A stretch of DNA of 64,000 nt from Candidatus Gastranaerophilales bacterium (GCA_944325515.1 CALVAO010000008.1:28899-92898); one strand, 5' to 3'; shown: positions 9,319 through 19,674, numbered from the stretch's first letter. Notes: generated by a model not told the origin, from the sequence alone. Made by a program: numbers and translations.

Positions 9319-12192
9319 ATGTCAGATAAAATTACTATTAAAGGCGCACGAGAACATAATTTAAAGAATGTATCGCTTGAAATACCGAAAAATGAACTCG
9401 TTGTATTTACAGGGGTTTCCGGCTCGGGGAAAAGTTCGCTTGCATTTGATACAATTTTTGCGGAAGGTCAGAGAAGGTATATTGAAAGCCTTTCTACGTA
9501 TGCACGCCAATTCTTAGGTCAGATGGATAAGCCGGATGTAGATTATATTGACGGGCTTACGCCTGCTATATCAATTGACCAGAAATCTACAAGCAACAAC
9601 CCGCGCTCTACGGTCGGAACGGTTACGGAGATTTATGATTATTTAAGGCTTTTGTATGCCCGCGTTGGAACGCCTTATTGCCCGAAGTGCGGAAAACCGA
9701 TTAAGCCCCAGACCATTGATGAGATTGTATCAAGCATTCTCAAGCTTCCGGAAGGAACTAAAATCCAGATTTTAGCGCCTATTGCAAAGGGAAAAAAAGG
9801 GGAATTTCAATCTCTTTTTGAAGAATTAAGACAGGAAGGCTTTGTAAGAGTTAAGGTTGACGGCGAGATTTATAACCTTGATGAGGATGAAATAAAGCTT
9901 GCAAAAACAAAAGCGCATACAATATCGGTTGTAATTGACCGCGTTGTAGTAAAAGAAGCTGCTAAATCAAGAATTGCGGACAGCGTTCAGATAGCTTTAA
10001 AGAAAGCTGACGGAGTAACAAATATTGATGTTATAGACGGGGGTAAATGTATATCGGATGAAAGCGGAGCTTCAAATAATAAGTCAGAAAGTGAGGAAAT
10101 AGTTTACAGCGAAAAACTTGCCTGTCCCGATTGCAATTTGAGCTTTGAAGAGCTTACACCCAGAATATTTTCATTTAACGCGCCCTACGGCGCCTGCGAT
10201 AAATGCGGAGGACTTGGTGTCGATTTCAAGATTGACCCTAATTTAGTTATACCTGATAGAACTAAAAGCATAAAAGAAGGAGCTATTTACCCGTGGAGCA
10301 AATCTTCAACTTCTTATTATGATGATGTTTTAGCGGCGGTAAAAAGTGCTTATAATATAGATTTCGATATTCCGTTTAAGGATTTGCCGGAAGAGCATCA
10401 AAATATTATTCTCTATGGTTCAGAGGATAGAATTCCGATGAGAATAAGAGAGTTTGGAAGCCACAGGTACAGAACTACACTCCAAAAATTTATCGGCGTA
10501 ATTCCTTTCTTAATGAAGCATTATAATGTTGAGAGCGAATACTGGAAAGCTGAAATTGAAAAATATATGATTACGACTCCGTGCGAAAAATGTGGCGGAG
10601 CAAGGCTTAAACCGTTTCCGCTTGCGGTTCGGATTAACGGCAAAAATATTTATGAATTCTGTCTTATGCCTGTTGATAAGGCGTATGAATTTGTTACGGA
10701 TTTATACCTGACTCTTTCTGATTTTCAGATGAAAATCGGAAAACAAATTCTGGACGAGGTGCGCGCAAGGCTTAAATTTTTGTGCGATGTGGGCTTAAAT
10801 TATCTTAACCTTGCGCGCACCTCCGGAACGCTCTCGGGCGGAGAGGCACAGAGAATACGGCTTGCAACACAAATCGGAAGCGGGCTTTCCGGTGTTTTGT
10901 ATGTACTTGATGAACCGTCTATCGGTTTGCATCAGAGAGATAATGACCGTTTGATTAAGACACTGCTTAAACTGCGTAATATGGGTAATTCGCTCATTGT
11001 AGTCGAACATGATGAAGATACGATTAGAAATGCGGATTATATTGTGGATATCGGTCCAAAAGCCGGTGTTAACGGCGGAAACATCATTGCTCAGGGCTCG
11101 GTAGATGATATTATAGCATCAGAAGAGTCTATTACCGGAAAATACTTAAGCGGAGAGTATTATATTCCTATACCGGAGAGAATTCGCCCAGGGAATGGTA
11201 ATTATTTGCAGATTAGAAATGCTTTTAAAAACAATTTAAAAAACATAGATTTAGATATTCCGCTGGGGAAAATCGTCGTTTTAACAGGCGTTTCCGGCTC
11301 CGGCAAATCAACCCTTATGCAGGAATTGATTTATGAGTATGCTGTCCATAAACTTCGCAAAAATAAACCAAAACCGCAGGGCGTGGATGAAATTCTGGGT
11401 TTTGAAAATCTGGATAAAATAATTGATATAGACCAGTCGCCAATCGGAAGAACTCCGCGTTCTAATCCTGCAACTTATACAGATGTATTTACTCCGATAA
11501 GAGAGCTTTTTGCCAAAACTAACGAGGCAAAAATGAGAGGATACAAACCCGGACGTTTCAGCTTCAATGTAAAAGGCGGGCGGTGCGAAGCTTGCGCGGG
11601 CGACGGCGTTTTAAAAATCGAGATGAACTTTTTATCTGATGTTTATGTAAAATGTGACGTTTGCAAGGGAAAAAGGTATAATAATGAGACGCTTGAAGTC
11701 AAATATAAAGGCAAAACTATTTCCGATGTGCTTGAGATGAGCGTAAAAGAGGCGTATGAATTCTTTGAAAACATACCGCAGATTGCAAACAAGCTAAAAA
11801 CACTTAATGATGTAGGTTTAGACTATATTAAACTCGGTCAGAGTGCAACAACCCTTTCAGGCGGCGAAGCACAGAGGATTAAACTGGCAGCAGAACTCAA
11901 TAAACGAGCAACCGGCAAGACACTTTATCTTCTGGATGAACCATCTGTCGGGCTTCACTGGCATGATTTGGATAAATTGATTAAGATTATTCAGCAGCTT
12001 GCAGATAATGGAAATACTATTTTAATCATTGAGCATAATCTTGATTTAATAAAAATTGCCGATTATCTGATTGATTTGGGACCGGAAGGCGGAGAATTCG
12101 GCGGGGAAGTAATAGCCTGCGGAACCCCCAGAGAAGTTGCCTGCAATAAAAAATCTTATACAGGACAGTATTTGAAACAGTTCTTTGGATAA
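9319..12192 (+). CDS. uvrA: UvrA, excinuclease ABC subunit A
   Basis: A 957-residue damage-recognition ATPase of nucleotide excision repair, full length for the family (about 940). It has two ABC modules. The first has Walker [15 protein letters not shown] near residue 33 and signature [14 protein letters not shown]. The second has [28 protein letters not shown] and [10 protein letters not shown]. Three zinc-binding cysteine groups are visible: [15 protein letters not shown]...CDKCGG, and CEACAGDG...CDVCKGKR. It dimerises, loads UvrB onto lesions and then leaves. An in-frame TTG exists at 9301, but the family starts at [13 protein letters not shown], so the ATG at 9319 is preferred. uvrC follows 53 bp downstream with its own promoter. 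Confidence 0.97.
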   Translation: MSDKITIKGAREHNLKNVSLEIPKNELVVFTGVSGSGKSSLAFDTIFAEGQRRYIESLSTYARQFLGQMDKPDVDYIDGLTPAISIDQKSTSNNPRSTVGTVTEIYDYLRLLYARVGTPYCPKCGKPIKPQTIDEIVSSILKLPEGTKIQILAPIAKGKKGEFQSLFEELRQEGFVRVKVDGEIYNLDEDEIKLAKTKAHTISVVIDRVVVKEAAKSRIADSVQIALKKADGVTNIDVIDGGKCISDESGASNNKSESEEIVYSEKLACPDCNLSFEELTPRIFSFNAPYGACDKCGGLGVDFKIDPNLVIPDRTKSIKEGAIYPWSKSSTSYYDDVLAAVKSAYNIDFDIPFKDLPEEHQNIILYGSEDRIPMRIREFGSHRYRTTLQKFIGVIPFLMKHYNVESEYWKAEIEKYMITTPCEKCGGARLKPFPLAVRINGKNIYEFCLMPVDKAYEFVTDLYLTLSDFQMKIGKQILDEVRARLKFLCDVGLNYLNLARTSGTLSGGEAQRIRLATQIGSGLSGVLYVLDEPSIGLHQRDNDRLIKTLLKLRNMGNSLIVVEHDEDTIRNADYIVDIGPKAGVNGGNIIAQGSVDDIIASEESITGKYLSGEYYIPIPERIRPGNGNYLQIRNAFKNNLKNIDLDIPLGKIVVLTGVSGSGKSTLMQELIYEYAVHKLRKNKPKPQGVDEILGFENLDKIIDIDQSPIGRTPRSNPATYTDVFTPIRELFAKTNEAKMRGYKPGRFSFNVKGGRCEACAGDGVLKIEMNFLSDVYVKCDVCKGKRYNNETLEVKYKGKTISDVLEMSVKEAYEFFENIPQIANKLKTLNDVGLDYIKLGQSATTLSGGEAQRIKLAAELNKRATGKTLYLLDEPSVGLHWHDLDKLIKIIQQLADNGNTILIIEHNLDLIKIADYLIDLGPEGGEFGGEVIACGTPREVACNKKSYTGQYLKQFFG

Positions 12193-12232
12193 AAGATTGA
12201 AAATAACATGATAACTAAAGTTTAAAATGTTA

Positions 12233-12245
12233 TATAATATAAATT
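12233..12245 (+). promoter_or_regulatory. -10 box giving a leaderless uvrC transcript
   Basis: TATAAT at 12233-12238, 7 nt before the uvrC ATG. No Shine-Dalgarno is visible and the -35 region is unclear. The geometry matches uvrA. Confidence 0.55.
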
Positions 12246-13925
12246 ATGAACGAAACTTTAGCGGAAACAATTAAACTTGTGCCTTCCCAGCCGGGGTGTT
12301 ATCTTTATTATGATAAAGAGGGCGAGATAATATATGTCGGTAAGGCTAAAAATTTAAAAAGAAGAGTTTACAGCTATTTTCATAAGCAGCATGATAGTGT
12401 AAAAACCAATGTTTTAGTTTCTCAGATAGAACGGCTTGAATATATTATTACGGATTCCGAAGTCGAAGCTTTAATTCTTGAATCACATTTAATCAAAAAG
12501 CATAAGCCAAGATATAATATTCTTTTAAAAGATGACAAGAAATACCCTTATTTTCTGATAACGGATGAAGATTTTCCGCGTATTCAAGTAGTCAGAAAAA
12601 AGAATTTAAATCCGGATAAAGGAAGGTTTTACGGTCCTTATACCGATGTCGGTGCAATGTATGCAACACTTGATTTTTTAAAAAGACTTTTTCCGCTTAA
12701 ACAATGCAAAACACCCAAATTTTCCAATCGTCCCTGCCTTTATTATCATATAGGCAAATGCCTTGCTCCCTGCCAGGGGAAAGTAACGCCGGAAGAGTAT
12801 CAGAAATTAATACATCAAGTTGAATTGTTTTTAAGCGGCAAACAGACCGAGCTTTTGAAGCAAATTCAGATACAAATGCAAAAATATGCAGACGCCGAGC
12901 AGTTTGAAAAAGCCGCAAAAATGCGCGACAGTTATCTGGATTTACAAAAAACGCTTGAAAGACAAAAAGTTGTATATGAAAATACCAAACTTAATGAAGA
13001 TATAATTGCACTTCTTTATGAAGACGGCATACTGGCAATAGTTATTATGATGATAAGAGAAGGAAGGTTGATTGATAAAAAAGATTTCGCTTATTTTGTT
13101 GACAATATTGATAAAACAGAATATTTTGAAACCTTCTTCCGCGAATATTATACGAACTTGAAACTTGAATATCCGGATAAAATAATATCAAGGGATTTAG
13201 AAGATATTGGAGAGAAAGAACTTTATCAAGACTGGTTGAAAGTAATATCCGGCAAAAAAATTACGATTAACTATGGCAGGGGCAGAGGCAAATATGGTGA
13301 GCTTTATGAGCTTGCGTTAAAAAATGCTGCAAATCTGTTAGAAAACGCCCGTTTGAAAAAAATGGCGCAAATTAGAGATGACTTTAATGAAGTTGGGTCA
13401 TATTTGGCAGAAAAACTGCACCTTGCGAATTTTCCCAACAGGATTGAATGTTATGATATTTCTCATATTCAAGGAACTAATACTGTTGCGTCAATGGTTG
13501 TATTCCAGAATGGACTTCCCAAGAAATCAGCATACCGCAAGTTTAAGGTCAAAACAACAGAAGGCAAGCCGGATGACTTTTTATCAATGAAAGAAGTTTT
13601 ATCCCGCAGACTTTCCCGCCTCGGAGAACCTAAATGGGAAAAACCGGATTTAATAATTATTGACGGCGGAAAAGGGCAGCTTTCGAGTGTAATGCAAATT
13701 GTCGAAGGTATGGGGATAAAAGTCGGCAAGGATGGAATTGATTTCGTGTCATTAGCAAAAAGAGAAGAAGAAGTTTTTCTTCCGCATCAATCCAAATCAA
13801 TCCTGCTTCCTCGAAATTCAAATGCACTTTATCTGATTCAGAGAATCCGTGATGAAGCTCACCGCTTTGCCATAACTTTCCACAGGGATTTAAGAAGCAA
13901 AGCCGTTAAAAAAACTAAAAATTAA
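12246..13925 (+). CDS. uvrC: UvrC, excinuclease ABC subunit C, without C-terminal HhH domain
   Basis: A 559-residue nuclease that cuts both sides of a lesion in the UvrB-DNA complex. It has an N-terminal GIY-YIG domain (GCYLYYDKEGEIIYVGKAKNLKRRV), a cysteine cluster (C-x-YYHIGKCLAPC), a UVR domain that binds UvrB (AEQFEKAAKMRD), and the RNase H-like C-terminal nuclease (IECYDISHIQG, DLIIIDGGKGQL, DEAHRFAITFHR). It stops right after FHRDLRSKAVKK. Most family members (about 600 residues) carry a tandem helix-hairpin-helix after this point, and none is encoded in the following bases. So this is a short form rather than a recent frameshift. Confidence 0.95.
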   Translation: MNETLAETIKLVPSQPGCYLYYDKEGEIIYVGKAKNLKRRVYSYFHKQHDSVKTNVLVSQIERLEYIITDSEVEALILESHLIKKHKPRYNILLKDDKKYPYFLITDEDFPRIQVVRKKNLNPDKGRFYGPYTDVGAMYATLDFLKRLFPLKQCKTPKFSNRPCLYYHIGKCLAPCQGKVTPEEYQKLIHQVELFLSGKQTELLKQIQIQMQKYADAEQFEKAAKMRDSYLDLQKTLERQKVVYENTKLNEDIIALLYEDGILAIVIMMIREGRLIDKKDFAYFVDNIDKTEYFETFFREYYTNLKLEYPDKIISRDLEDIGEKELYQDWLKVISGKKITINYGRGRGKYGELYELALKNAANLLENARLKKMAQIRDDFNEVGSYLAEKLHLANFPNRIECYDISHIQGTNTVASMVVFQNGLPKKSAYRKFKVKTTEGKPDDFLSMKEVLSRRLSRLGEPKWEKPDLIIIDGGKGQLSSVMQIVEGMGIKVGKDGIDFVSLAKREEEVFLPHQSKSILLPRNSNALYLIQRIRDEAHRFAITFHRDLRSKAVKKTKN

Positions 13926-14307
13926 AAATAAATTGCAACTATTTAAAAATGTTGAAAAATCAGATAAAAAGGATATATAGTCTTAATAAAAATCGAGGTC
14001 AGCAAAGCTCTTCGCCCTGCGGGAGAGTGTGTAAGGTGCAATCCATTGCACCAATATTTTTCATAAACAAATACACACGGACAATTTTTTAATCCAATAA
14101 TGGTGCAATGAATTGCATACTACACACTTTTTATTCTACTATTTTTTACAAATTTATGATATAAGGGTGTGGTCACTTGCGCACCGATACAACTAACATA
14201 TTAACCCCTCTCCCTAGCCCTCGCCCCTTGTGGGAGAGGGGATTTCCTACACATAATGTACGTAAACAATTGCGTTTTTCTCTTTCTATGTTGACATCAA
14301 ATTATTC
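13926..14307. repeat. Intergenic region with hairpin repeats
   Basis: No gene is seen. A GGTGCAAT-CC-ATTGCACC hairpin at about 14036-14052 continues into ATATTTTTCATAAACAAATACAC. An inverted relative, GGTGCAATGAATTGCA, lies near 14103. At 14203-14241 is a member of the CCCTCTCCCTAACCCTCTCC / GGGAGAGGGG family. The same three motifs recur together near 58.0 and 62.6 kb. Confidence 0.7.
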
Positions 14308-14342
14308 TTGAAGATTTTTTATGATTTATTTAAAATAGCTGT
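14308..14342 (+). promoter_or_regulatory. Promoter of the panE-like gene, leaderless geometry
   Basis: TTGAAG at 14308-14313, a 17-bp spacer, then TAAAAT at 14331-14336. The ATG begins 6 nt after the -10 box. This is the most complete sigma-70-type promoter among the leaderless set. Confidence 0.65.
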
Positions 14343-15248
14343 ATGGATAAAATTTTAATATGTGGTCTGGGAGCTGTTGGGCTGACTTTTGCAGCAAAGT
14401 TTAAGGGAAAATCAGAACTAAAAATTCTTGTTGATGAAGAAAGGCTGGAACGGTACAAAAAAAATAAACCCGCTTTAAATGGCGTAATACAAGAATTTGA
14501 CTATATTTTGCCATCAGCAAATACATTTATCAAATTTGTTCCAGATCTAATTATTATTGCTACAAAGGCTCAAGGTTTAGATAGTGCAATTAAAAATATT
14601 AAAAACTTTATCGGCAGCGATACCATAATTATTTCACTTCTTAACGGAATTTCTTCAGAGGAAAAAATTAAATCGGTCTATTCTCATGCGATTGTTCTTA
14701 AATCATATTTTATCGGACACAGTGCTGTTAGAGAAGGAAATTCTGTGACTCAAGACGGTGTCGGCGAAATTGTTACTGAAAATAACCATAAACTTATTAA
14801 TATTTTTGAAAGATGTGGAATAAATTACTCATGCCCCGATGATATAGATTATGCTATGTGGCTCAAATTCACAATGAATGTTTTTTCTAACCAGACTTCC
14901 GCAATTTTAAATATGACATTTGGAGAATTAAAGCGAAACGGTGCTTTTATTGAATTTGCAAAGAAATTAATAAATGAAGTCCGTTTAATAGCAGACAAAA
15001 AAGGAGTTAAAAATCTGGAAAATCTTGAAGCGGATGCTTTGCATGCTCTTTCTTTAATGTGTGATGAAGGAAAGACTTCTATGCATCAAGATATATTGGC
15101 AGGCAGAAAAACAGAGGTCGATATTTTTGCGGGAGAATTGATAAGGCTCGGAAAAAAATTTGGGATTCCGACTCCTTACAATCAAGTTATATATGATTTA
15201 ATTAAGGTAAAAGAAGAAAACAATGAATATTGCGTTCATTCCTGTTAG
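14343..15248 (+). CDS. panE: 2-dehydropantoate 2-reductase family protein
   Basis: A 301-residue NADPH-dependent ketopantoate reductase homologue (pantothenate route). The Rossmann motif GLGAVGLTFA is at residues 9-18, then LIIIATKAQGLD with the family Lys and LLNGISSEEKI. The C-terminal helical domain has the conserved KFTMNVFSNQTSAI and a DILAGRKTEVD segment (SMHQD-x-x-AGRKTE is typical). The next gene starts 26 bp before its stop, so the two are translationally linked. That pairing with a CMP-sugar synthetase leaves room for a related dehydrogenase role. Confidence 0.8.
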   Translation: MDKILICGLGAVGLTFAAKFKGKSELKILVDEERLERYKKNKPALNGVIQEFDYILPSANTFIKFVPDLIIIATKAQGLDSAIKNIKNFIGSDTIIISLLNGISSEEKIKSVYSHAIVLKSYFIGHSAVREGNSVTQDGVGEIVTENNHKLINIFERCGINYSCPDDIDYAMWLKFTMNVFSNQTSAILNMTFGELKRNGAFIEFAKKLINEVRLIADKKGVKNLENLEADALHALSLMCDEGKTSMHQDILAGRKTEVDIFAGELIRLGKKFGIPTPYNQVIYDLIKVKEENNEYCVHSC

Positions 15249-15900
15249 AGGCGGGAGCAAATCCATTCCTCTCAAAAACATCAAAGAAATTAACGGAAAG
15301 CCTCTTGTATATTGGACAGCAAGAGCTGCAAACGATGCAAGCTGTATAGATAAAGTGGTTATCGCAACAGATAGCAGTGAAATAAAAGAAGTAGTTTCGA
15401 GCTTCGGGTTTGAAAAGTTGGAGATATTTGACAGAAGCCCCCAAAATGCAAGCGATACCGCTTCTACCGAGAGCGTAATGCTTGAGTATTTAGAGGCAGC
15501 TAAACATAATAAAGACGATAATTTCTTTCTTATTCAAGCAACCTCACCGTTATTAAAAGCAGAACATATAGATAAAATTTTCCAAAAATATATTAAAAGC
15601 AATGCTGATTCTATCTTTTCAGCAGTTATAGAAAAACAATTTAAATGGTTAATCGAGGCAGACGGCAGTGTAAAACCTGTTAATTATGACTACAGGAAAC
15701 GTCCGCGCAGACAGGAATTTGAAGGGTTGGCTGCTGAAACAGGAGCCTGCTATATTAATTCTGTCGGCAATATTTTAAGGGACAAATGCCGCCTTTCCGG
15801 CAGGATAACATTCTGCGAACTTCCCTCATACACAGCTTACGAACTTGATGAAGAGGCGGATTGGATTATTGTTGAGCAGTTGCTGAAAATCTATTCTTAA
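15223..15900 (+). CDS. Acylneuraminate cytidylyltransferase-like (CMP-nonulosonate synthetase)
   Basis: A 225-residue enzyme that activates a nonulosonic acid (sialic, legionaminic or pseudaminic type) with CTP. The N-terminus IAFIPVRGGSKSIPLKNI is the CTP-binding loop. Other motifs are GKPLVYWTARAA, VIATDSSEI, IQATSPLLKAEHID and EGLAAETGACYIN. The length fits the neuA/pseF catalytic domain. It implies nonulosonate decoration of glycans or of flagellin in this organism. It overlaps the panE-like gene by 26 bp and the opposite-strand acyltransferase by 35 bp. Confidence 0.85.
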   Translation: MNIAFIPVRGGSKSIPLKNIKEINGKPLVYWTARAANDASCIDKVVIATDSSEIKEVVSSFGFEKLEIFDRSPQNASDTASTESVMLEYLEAAKHNKDDNFFLIQATSPLLKAEHIDKIFQKYIKSNADSIFSAVIEKQFKWLIEADGSVKPVNYDYRKRPRRQEFEGLAAETGACYINSVGNILRDKCRLSGRITFCELPSYTAYELDEEADWIIVEQLLKIYS

Positions 15901-16936
15901 CCTTTTGTGTAATATAACTTATACCTTCTCCTATATATGTACAGATAATTAAACTGCCAAATGTGTACAGGAATTTGTATTTACCCATTTTATAGAAATG
16001 AGAAATAAGTCCATTCGGTAATTCATTAAACGACTTTCCATCGATTATAAAAATACACAGTTCAATAATAAATATTACAAATACGTGATTTGCCATAATA
16101 TGCAGTGTATTTCTTCCTGCTTTATCAATAAAACTTCCTTCTTTAACTAATGGTGCGAGGAGTTTTGATATAAATAAAACAAAATAAATACCAGTAAAAG
16201 GAACTAGAACTGGCGACATATTATGCCAGAGTTTTGCATTATTAATATCTAAATTACATTTATTAAGACATAAAAGTAAAGAAATAACCTGCAGAGTAAC
16301 TACCGCTCCCAGCCATTTTGTATTAAATTTAACTTTTTCTTCCAGTTTATTTTTATACAACCAGCCTGCGTATATATAAAATATTGTTATAAAAGTCCTA
16401 ATGATAATTTTAATTAATCCATGGGAAGCTTGAAAGTTATCTTTACTGAGAAAAATTGCCGTGACTGCTAAAATCAAGAAAAAAACCGTTGTTATCCAAT
16501 TTTTCCAATTAAATTTTTTCTTTAAAAACATAATAACAGCAAAAATAGCCAGAGAAATTGCGAGCTGATACAGAAACCAGTTTGGTACACTGAAAAAGAA
16601 AGGAGTAGAATCAATCGGTGAAACAGTAAGTGTTTTGATAGATGGCATTTTTCCGTACAATCTGTCAAACAAAATATAAACAAGCACGGTTATGCCTCCA
16701 TAGAAAAAGTGATAACCGTAAAACCACCCCAGATATTTACAGGCAATTTTTTTAATATGGCAAAGCAGGTCTTTATTTATGTTAAAAAAATATCCTGAAA
16801 TAAAGAAAAATAATGGTACATGCCAGGAGCCGTTAGTAAACAATTCTCCAAAAATAAGCCATTTTGTATGACCTGCAATTATCGCAGTAATACCGATGAA
16901 CTTTGCGATATTCATTTCCATATTAAATCTTTTCAA
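15866..16936 (-). CDS. Acyltransferase 3 family membrane protein
   Basis: A 356-residue polytopic membrane protein. The N-terminus reads NIAKFIGITAIIAGHTKWLIFGELF followed by WHVPLFFFISGYFFN, the fold-defining start of sugar O-acyltransferases with the helix-1 His. It probably O-acetylates a surface glycan, consistent with the convergent CMP-nonulosonate synthetase whose 3' end it overlaps. The start is TTG with GGAGGG just upstream; an ATG lies five codons in. Confidence 0.75.
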   Translation of the reverse strand: MKRFNMEMNIAKFIGITAIIAGHTKWLIFGELFTNGSWHVPLFFFISGYFFNINKDLLCHIKKIACKYLGWFYGYHFFYGGITVLVYILFDRLYGKMPSIKTLTVSPIDSTPFFFSVPNWFLYQLAISLAIFAVIMFLKKKFNWKNWITTVFFLILAVTAIFLSKDNFQASHGLIKIIIRTFITIFYIYAGWLYKNKLEEKVKFNTKWLGAVVTLQVISLLLCLNKCNLDINNAKLWHNMSPVLVPFTGIYFVLFISKLLAPLVKEGSFIDKAGRNTLHIMANHVFVIFIIELCIFIIDGKSFNELPNGLISHFYKMGKYKFLYTFGSLIICTYIGEGISYITQKVKNRFSATAQQ

Positions 16937-17069
16937 ATTATACCCTCCAGTATAGTAAAGTTGTTTTATTTACAATATATAAAATCATAAATAAAACTTT
17001 TTTACAATATTGGATACCATTTTTTATGTGATAGAAAAACACTATAATAAATTGACAGAGGTTTTTATA

Positions 17070-17399
17070 GTGAAAGACATTGAAATCAAGGAACTTGTCG
17101 GTAAAAAAATTAAAAAGTACAGACAGAAAAATAATTTAACACAGTTCAGACTCGGAGAACTTGTTGATATCAATCAAAGACAAATTGCGCTTATTGAGAG
17201 CGGCAAATCTTTTCCTTCATTACCAACACTTGCAAATTTCGCTGATGTTTTTCATTGCAGCATTGCGGATTTCTTTGAGGTCGAAACTATAACTTCAGAA
17301 AGAGAGTTAAAAGAACTTTTGAAGCAAGAAATTGAAAAAGCCTGTTTTGATGACTGCAAAAGACTCTATACAATTATGAAGAGTTTCATGATTATATAA
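17070..17399 (+). CDS. Xre-family helix-turn-helix regulator
   Basis: A 109-residue DNA-binding protein. The HTH is near the N-terminus: KIKKYRQKNNLTQFRLGELVDINQRQIALIESGKSFPSLPTLANFADVFHCSIADFFEV. A short charged helical tail follows and may dimerise. An upstream in-frame TTG exists (17010), but GTG at 17070 follows AGAGG at good distance and TATAAT lies at 17043-17048, so I choose the GTG. It converges on the dehydrogenase gene, 3 bp apart. The target is unknown. Confidence 0.8.
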   Translation: MKDIEIKELVGKKIKKYRQKNNLTQFRLGELVDINQRQIALIESGKSFPSLPTLANFADVFHCSIADFFEVETITSERELKELLKQEIEKACFDDCKRLYTIMKSFMII

Positions 17400-17402
17400 A
17401 CA

Positions 17403-18416
17403 TTAATCTGAAACCTTAATATATGCTTTAAAAATTTTATTTGAAATTGTATCATCAAAAGCCTGCTGAATTTGGTTCAGCGGGTAGGTTGTTGTTAAAT
17501 TTTTTACATTTATTTTACCTGCAGATAAAAGTTCAAATGATTCTTTTAAGTCAGCCGGCGACGGCGAATAGCTTCCAAGCACTGTCAATTCTTTGTAATA
17601 TATTTCATTATTCGGATAGCCGTTATTGTTTGGAGTGCTTGAAAAGACAAGAATTTTCCCGCCCTGTCTTACTGAAGCAAGTGCTGTATCTATGGCTTTA
17701 TCGGCTCCTGACGTCATAAATATACAATCTGCTCCGTAATCATTAGTTTTCTCTTTTATAATGGAAGTAAATTCCTGCAAATTTTTCGAGCTAAAAGCTT
17801 GAATGCCCATTTTATTGGCAAGTGCAATCCGTTCCCCGATAAGGTCACAGCCAAAAACCCGATACCCCAGAGCTTTCAGAGCTTCTCCCATAAGCAGACC
17901 TATTGAGCCTAAACCGATTATTAAAGCAGTGTCGTCTTTCATCAATGCACACCTTTTAATAGCTCTTATGCAGCATCCAAGAGGTTCGTAAAAAGAGATT
18001 TCTTCATATGACAAATTTGCGGGAACTTTGTATGCAACATTTTTGAGATGCTCCTCTGACACAAACACTTTTTCACTAAATCCGCCCGGAAAAATGTTTG
18101 TTTTTTTAAAATGTGTACACATAGAAACATTACCATGCCTGCAGAATTTGCATTCTCCGCAGGGAATATGGTGTGAAGAAACAATTATATCACCTGTTTT
18201 AAAATCAGTATCAGAATTTATCTCAATTATTTTTGCAACTATTTCATGTCCTAGAACAGCACCGTCATGAACAATTTTATGTTTAAATTTAACAATATCA
18301 GAGCCGCAAAGACCGCATCCCAGAACTTTGACAATTGCTCCTGCACGTCCTTGTAATGTAATGTCTTCTGCTTCTTTTATAATTATTTTGTCTTGATAAA
18401 CCTGTGCTGTTTTCAT
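17403..18416 (-). CDS. Zinc-dependent medium-chain dehydrogenase
   Basis: A 337-residue MDR-family oxidoreductase. Motifs are CGLCGSD and GHEIVAK (catalytic zinc), the structural zinc cluster CGECKFCRHGNVSMC, and the Rossmann loop ALIIGLGSIGLLMGEAL. The arrangement resembles sorbitol, threonine or galactitol dehydrogenases. The substrate cannot be read. The start is supported by GAGG 8 nt upstream. Confidence 0.85.
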   Translation of the reverse strand: MKTAQVYQDKIIIKEAEDITLQGRAGAIVKVLGCGLCGSDIVKFKHKIVHDGAVLGHEIVAKIIEINSDTDFKTGDIIVSSHHIPCGECKFCRHGNVSMCTHFKKTNIFPGGFSEKVFVSEEHLKNVAYKVPANLSYEEISFYEPLGCCIRAIKRCALMKDDTALIIGLGSIGLLMGEALKALGYRVFGCDLIGERIALANKMGIQAFSSKNLQEFTSIIKEKTNDYGADCIFMTSGADKAIDTALASVRQGGKILVFSSTPNNNGYPNNEIYYKELTVLGSYSPSPADLKESFELLSAGKINVKNLTTTYPLNQIQQAFDDTISNKIFKAYIKVSD

Positions 18417-18483
18417 TGCTTCAACCTCATTGTTAATTATTATGAACTATTTTTGTATTTAGCTTTTAGTTACGCTCTGTCCT

Positions 18484-18987
18484 CTACCAGTTTGGATAGT
18501 AATATATTGTGATAATATCTTTGGGCTTGATTTTGGCATGACCGCCCTTTATAAAATTTGTTAACGAGCCTGCAAACGGTATGAGCGTAAGTGACCATTT
18601 CAACGGATAAACCCATAAGCATCTGTTTTGTCCTTTTTTGTAATGTGTACTTATAAGCTGCTTTTCATCTACATTCGGAATTTGAAAATCATCAACAATA
18701 ATTTCTGCAGGGAATCCATTCATACCGCTTGTGATTACGGTTTCTATTTTGGCATTTACTATATCGCCGGCTTTAAGAAGTGTTTTTCCTTGATAATTTA
18801 CATCTTTTGTTACGCGAAAAGATACGGTTTCTCCTTCAATTACCGAGTCTTTTGTAGAAATTTCTTCTGTTATTGAAAGTGTTATAGGAACACAGGTTGT
18901 GTCGGAAAAGTTGTACGGAAGCGGCTCTGCCATGCAGAAAGGATTTATAAATAAAAATAACAAAAATAAAGTTATATATTTATTCAT
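18484..18987 (-). CDS. Exported protein of unknown function
   Basis: A 167-residue protein with a signal peptide (KYITLFLLFLFINPFCMA) and a predicted beta-rich body: EGETVSFRVTKDVNYQGKTLLKAGDIVNAKIETV. A short hydrophobic segment (LTLIPFAGSLTNF) is near the end. The pattern of a tunable barrel (KAGDxVxAxV) recalls periplasmic or envelope proteins, but I do not recognise the family. It overlaps the M48-like gene by 8 bp and is third in a spoIID-led operon. Confidence 0.6.
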   Translation of the reverse strand: MNKYITLFLLFLFINPFCMAEPLPYNFSDTTCVPITLSITEEISTKDSVIEGETVSFRVTKDVNYQGKTLLKAGDIVNAKIETVITSGMNGFPAEIIVDDFQIPNVDEKQLISTHYKKGQNRCLWVYPLKWSLTLIPFAGSLTNFIKGGHAKIKPKDIITIYYYPNW

Positions 18988-19663
18988 AATCTACTTCCTT
19001 TGCAGAATTAGTCTTTATTTTTTCTTCCAGCATTCTGCGGTTTTCGACAGAATTGAGCAGGAAATTCTGATAATATTGATTATTAATATACTCATTATCC
19101 TGCAGATATTCCGGATATTTATATGTTATGTATTCATAAATTCTCGCCAGACGTTTTGATGTTAAATTATGTCTTGCAATAACATCCTGTCTTTTTTGTG
19201 GACAGGTTTTGTTTATATAAACAATCAAAGCAAGCGGGTTGTATCCGGCTTTTACCATATAATCAACAGCTCTTTTGTCTGCAACCGTTTCAAACTTTTT
19301 AGAGCTGAGTGCTACCTGTATTGCATCAATGGTTCCTCCCCACATACCGCTGTATGACTTCATCACGGTTGCAATTTCTCTTGCAAGCATTGCTGCAATT
19401 TCATCGTCGGATTGAATAAATTGATACTGCTCGCCGTACACAATTATCTGGCGTCTTTTTAGAGCTTTATACTTGCTCAGCCAATCTGCTTTGCCTTCTT
19501 TATCAAATGTAAAGATTATACGTTTCGGTATTCTGTTAAAATTTAAAAGCCTTGTACCCACATTATCAACACGCTGTTGTATTGCATTAATTTCAACGGG
19601 ATTAGCATTTATGCTGCCGCACATTATTGACATGATTAATAATATATAAATTATCTTTTTCAT
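18980..19663 (-). CDS. M48-like exported protein with lost zinc motif
   Basis: A 227-residue exported protein (signal peptide MKKIIYILLIMSIMCGSINA). The layout follows periplasmic M48 metallopeptidases: IVYGEQYQFIQSDDEIAAMLAREIATV, then KKFETVADKRAVDYMVKAGYNPLALI. In active enzymes the first segment contains HExxH and the second begins ExEAD. Here the sites read REIAT (residues 95-99) and ETVAD, so both zinc histidines are gone. It is probably a pseudoprotease with a binding or chaperone role. It lies 11 bp after spoIID. Confidence 0.65.
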   Translation of the reverse strand: MKKIIYILLIMSIMCGSINANPVEINAIQQRVDNVGTRLLNFNRIPKRIIFTFDKEGKADWLSKYKALKRRQIIVYGEQYQFIQSDDEIAAMLAREIATVMKSYSGMWGGTIDAIQVALSSKKFETVADKRAVDYMVKAGYNPLALIVYINKTCPQKRQDVIARHNLTSKRLARIYEYITYKYPEYLQDNEYINNQYYQNFLLNSVENRRMLEEKIKTNSAKEVDYE

Positions 19664-19674
19664 ATAATTCCCTT

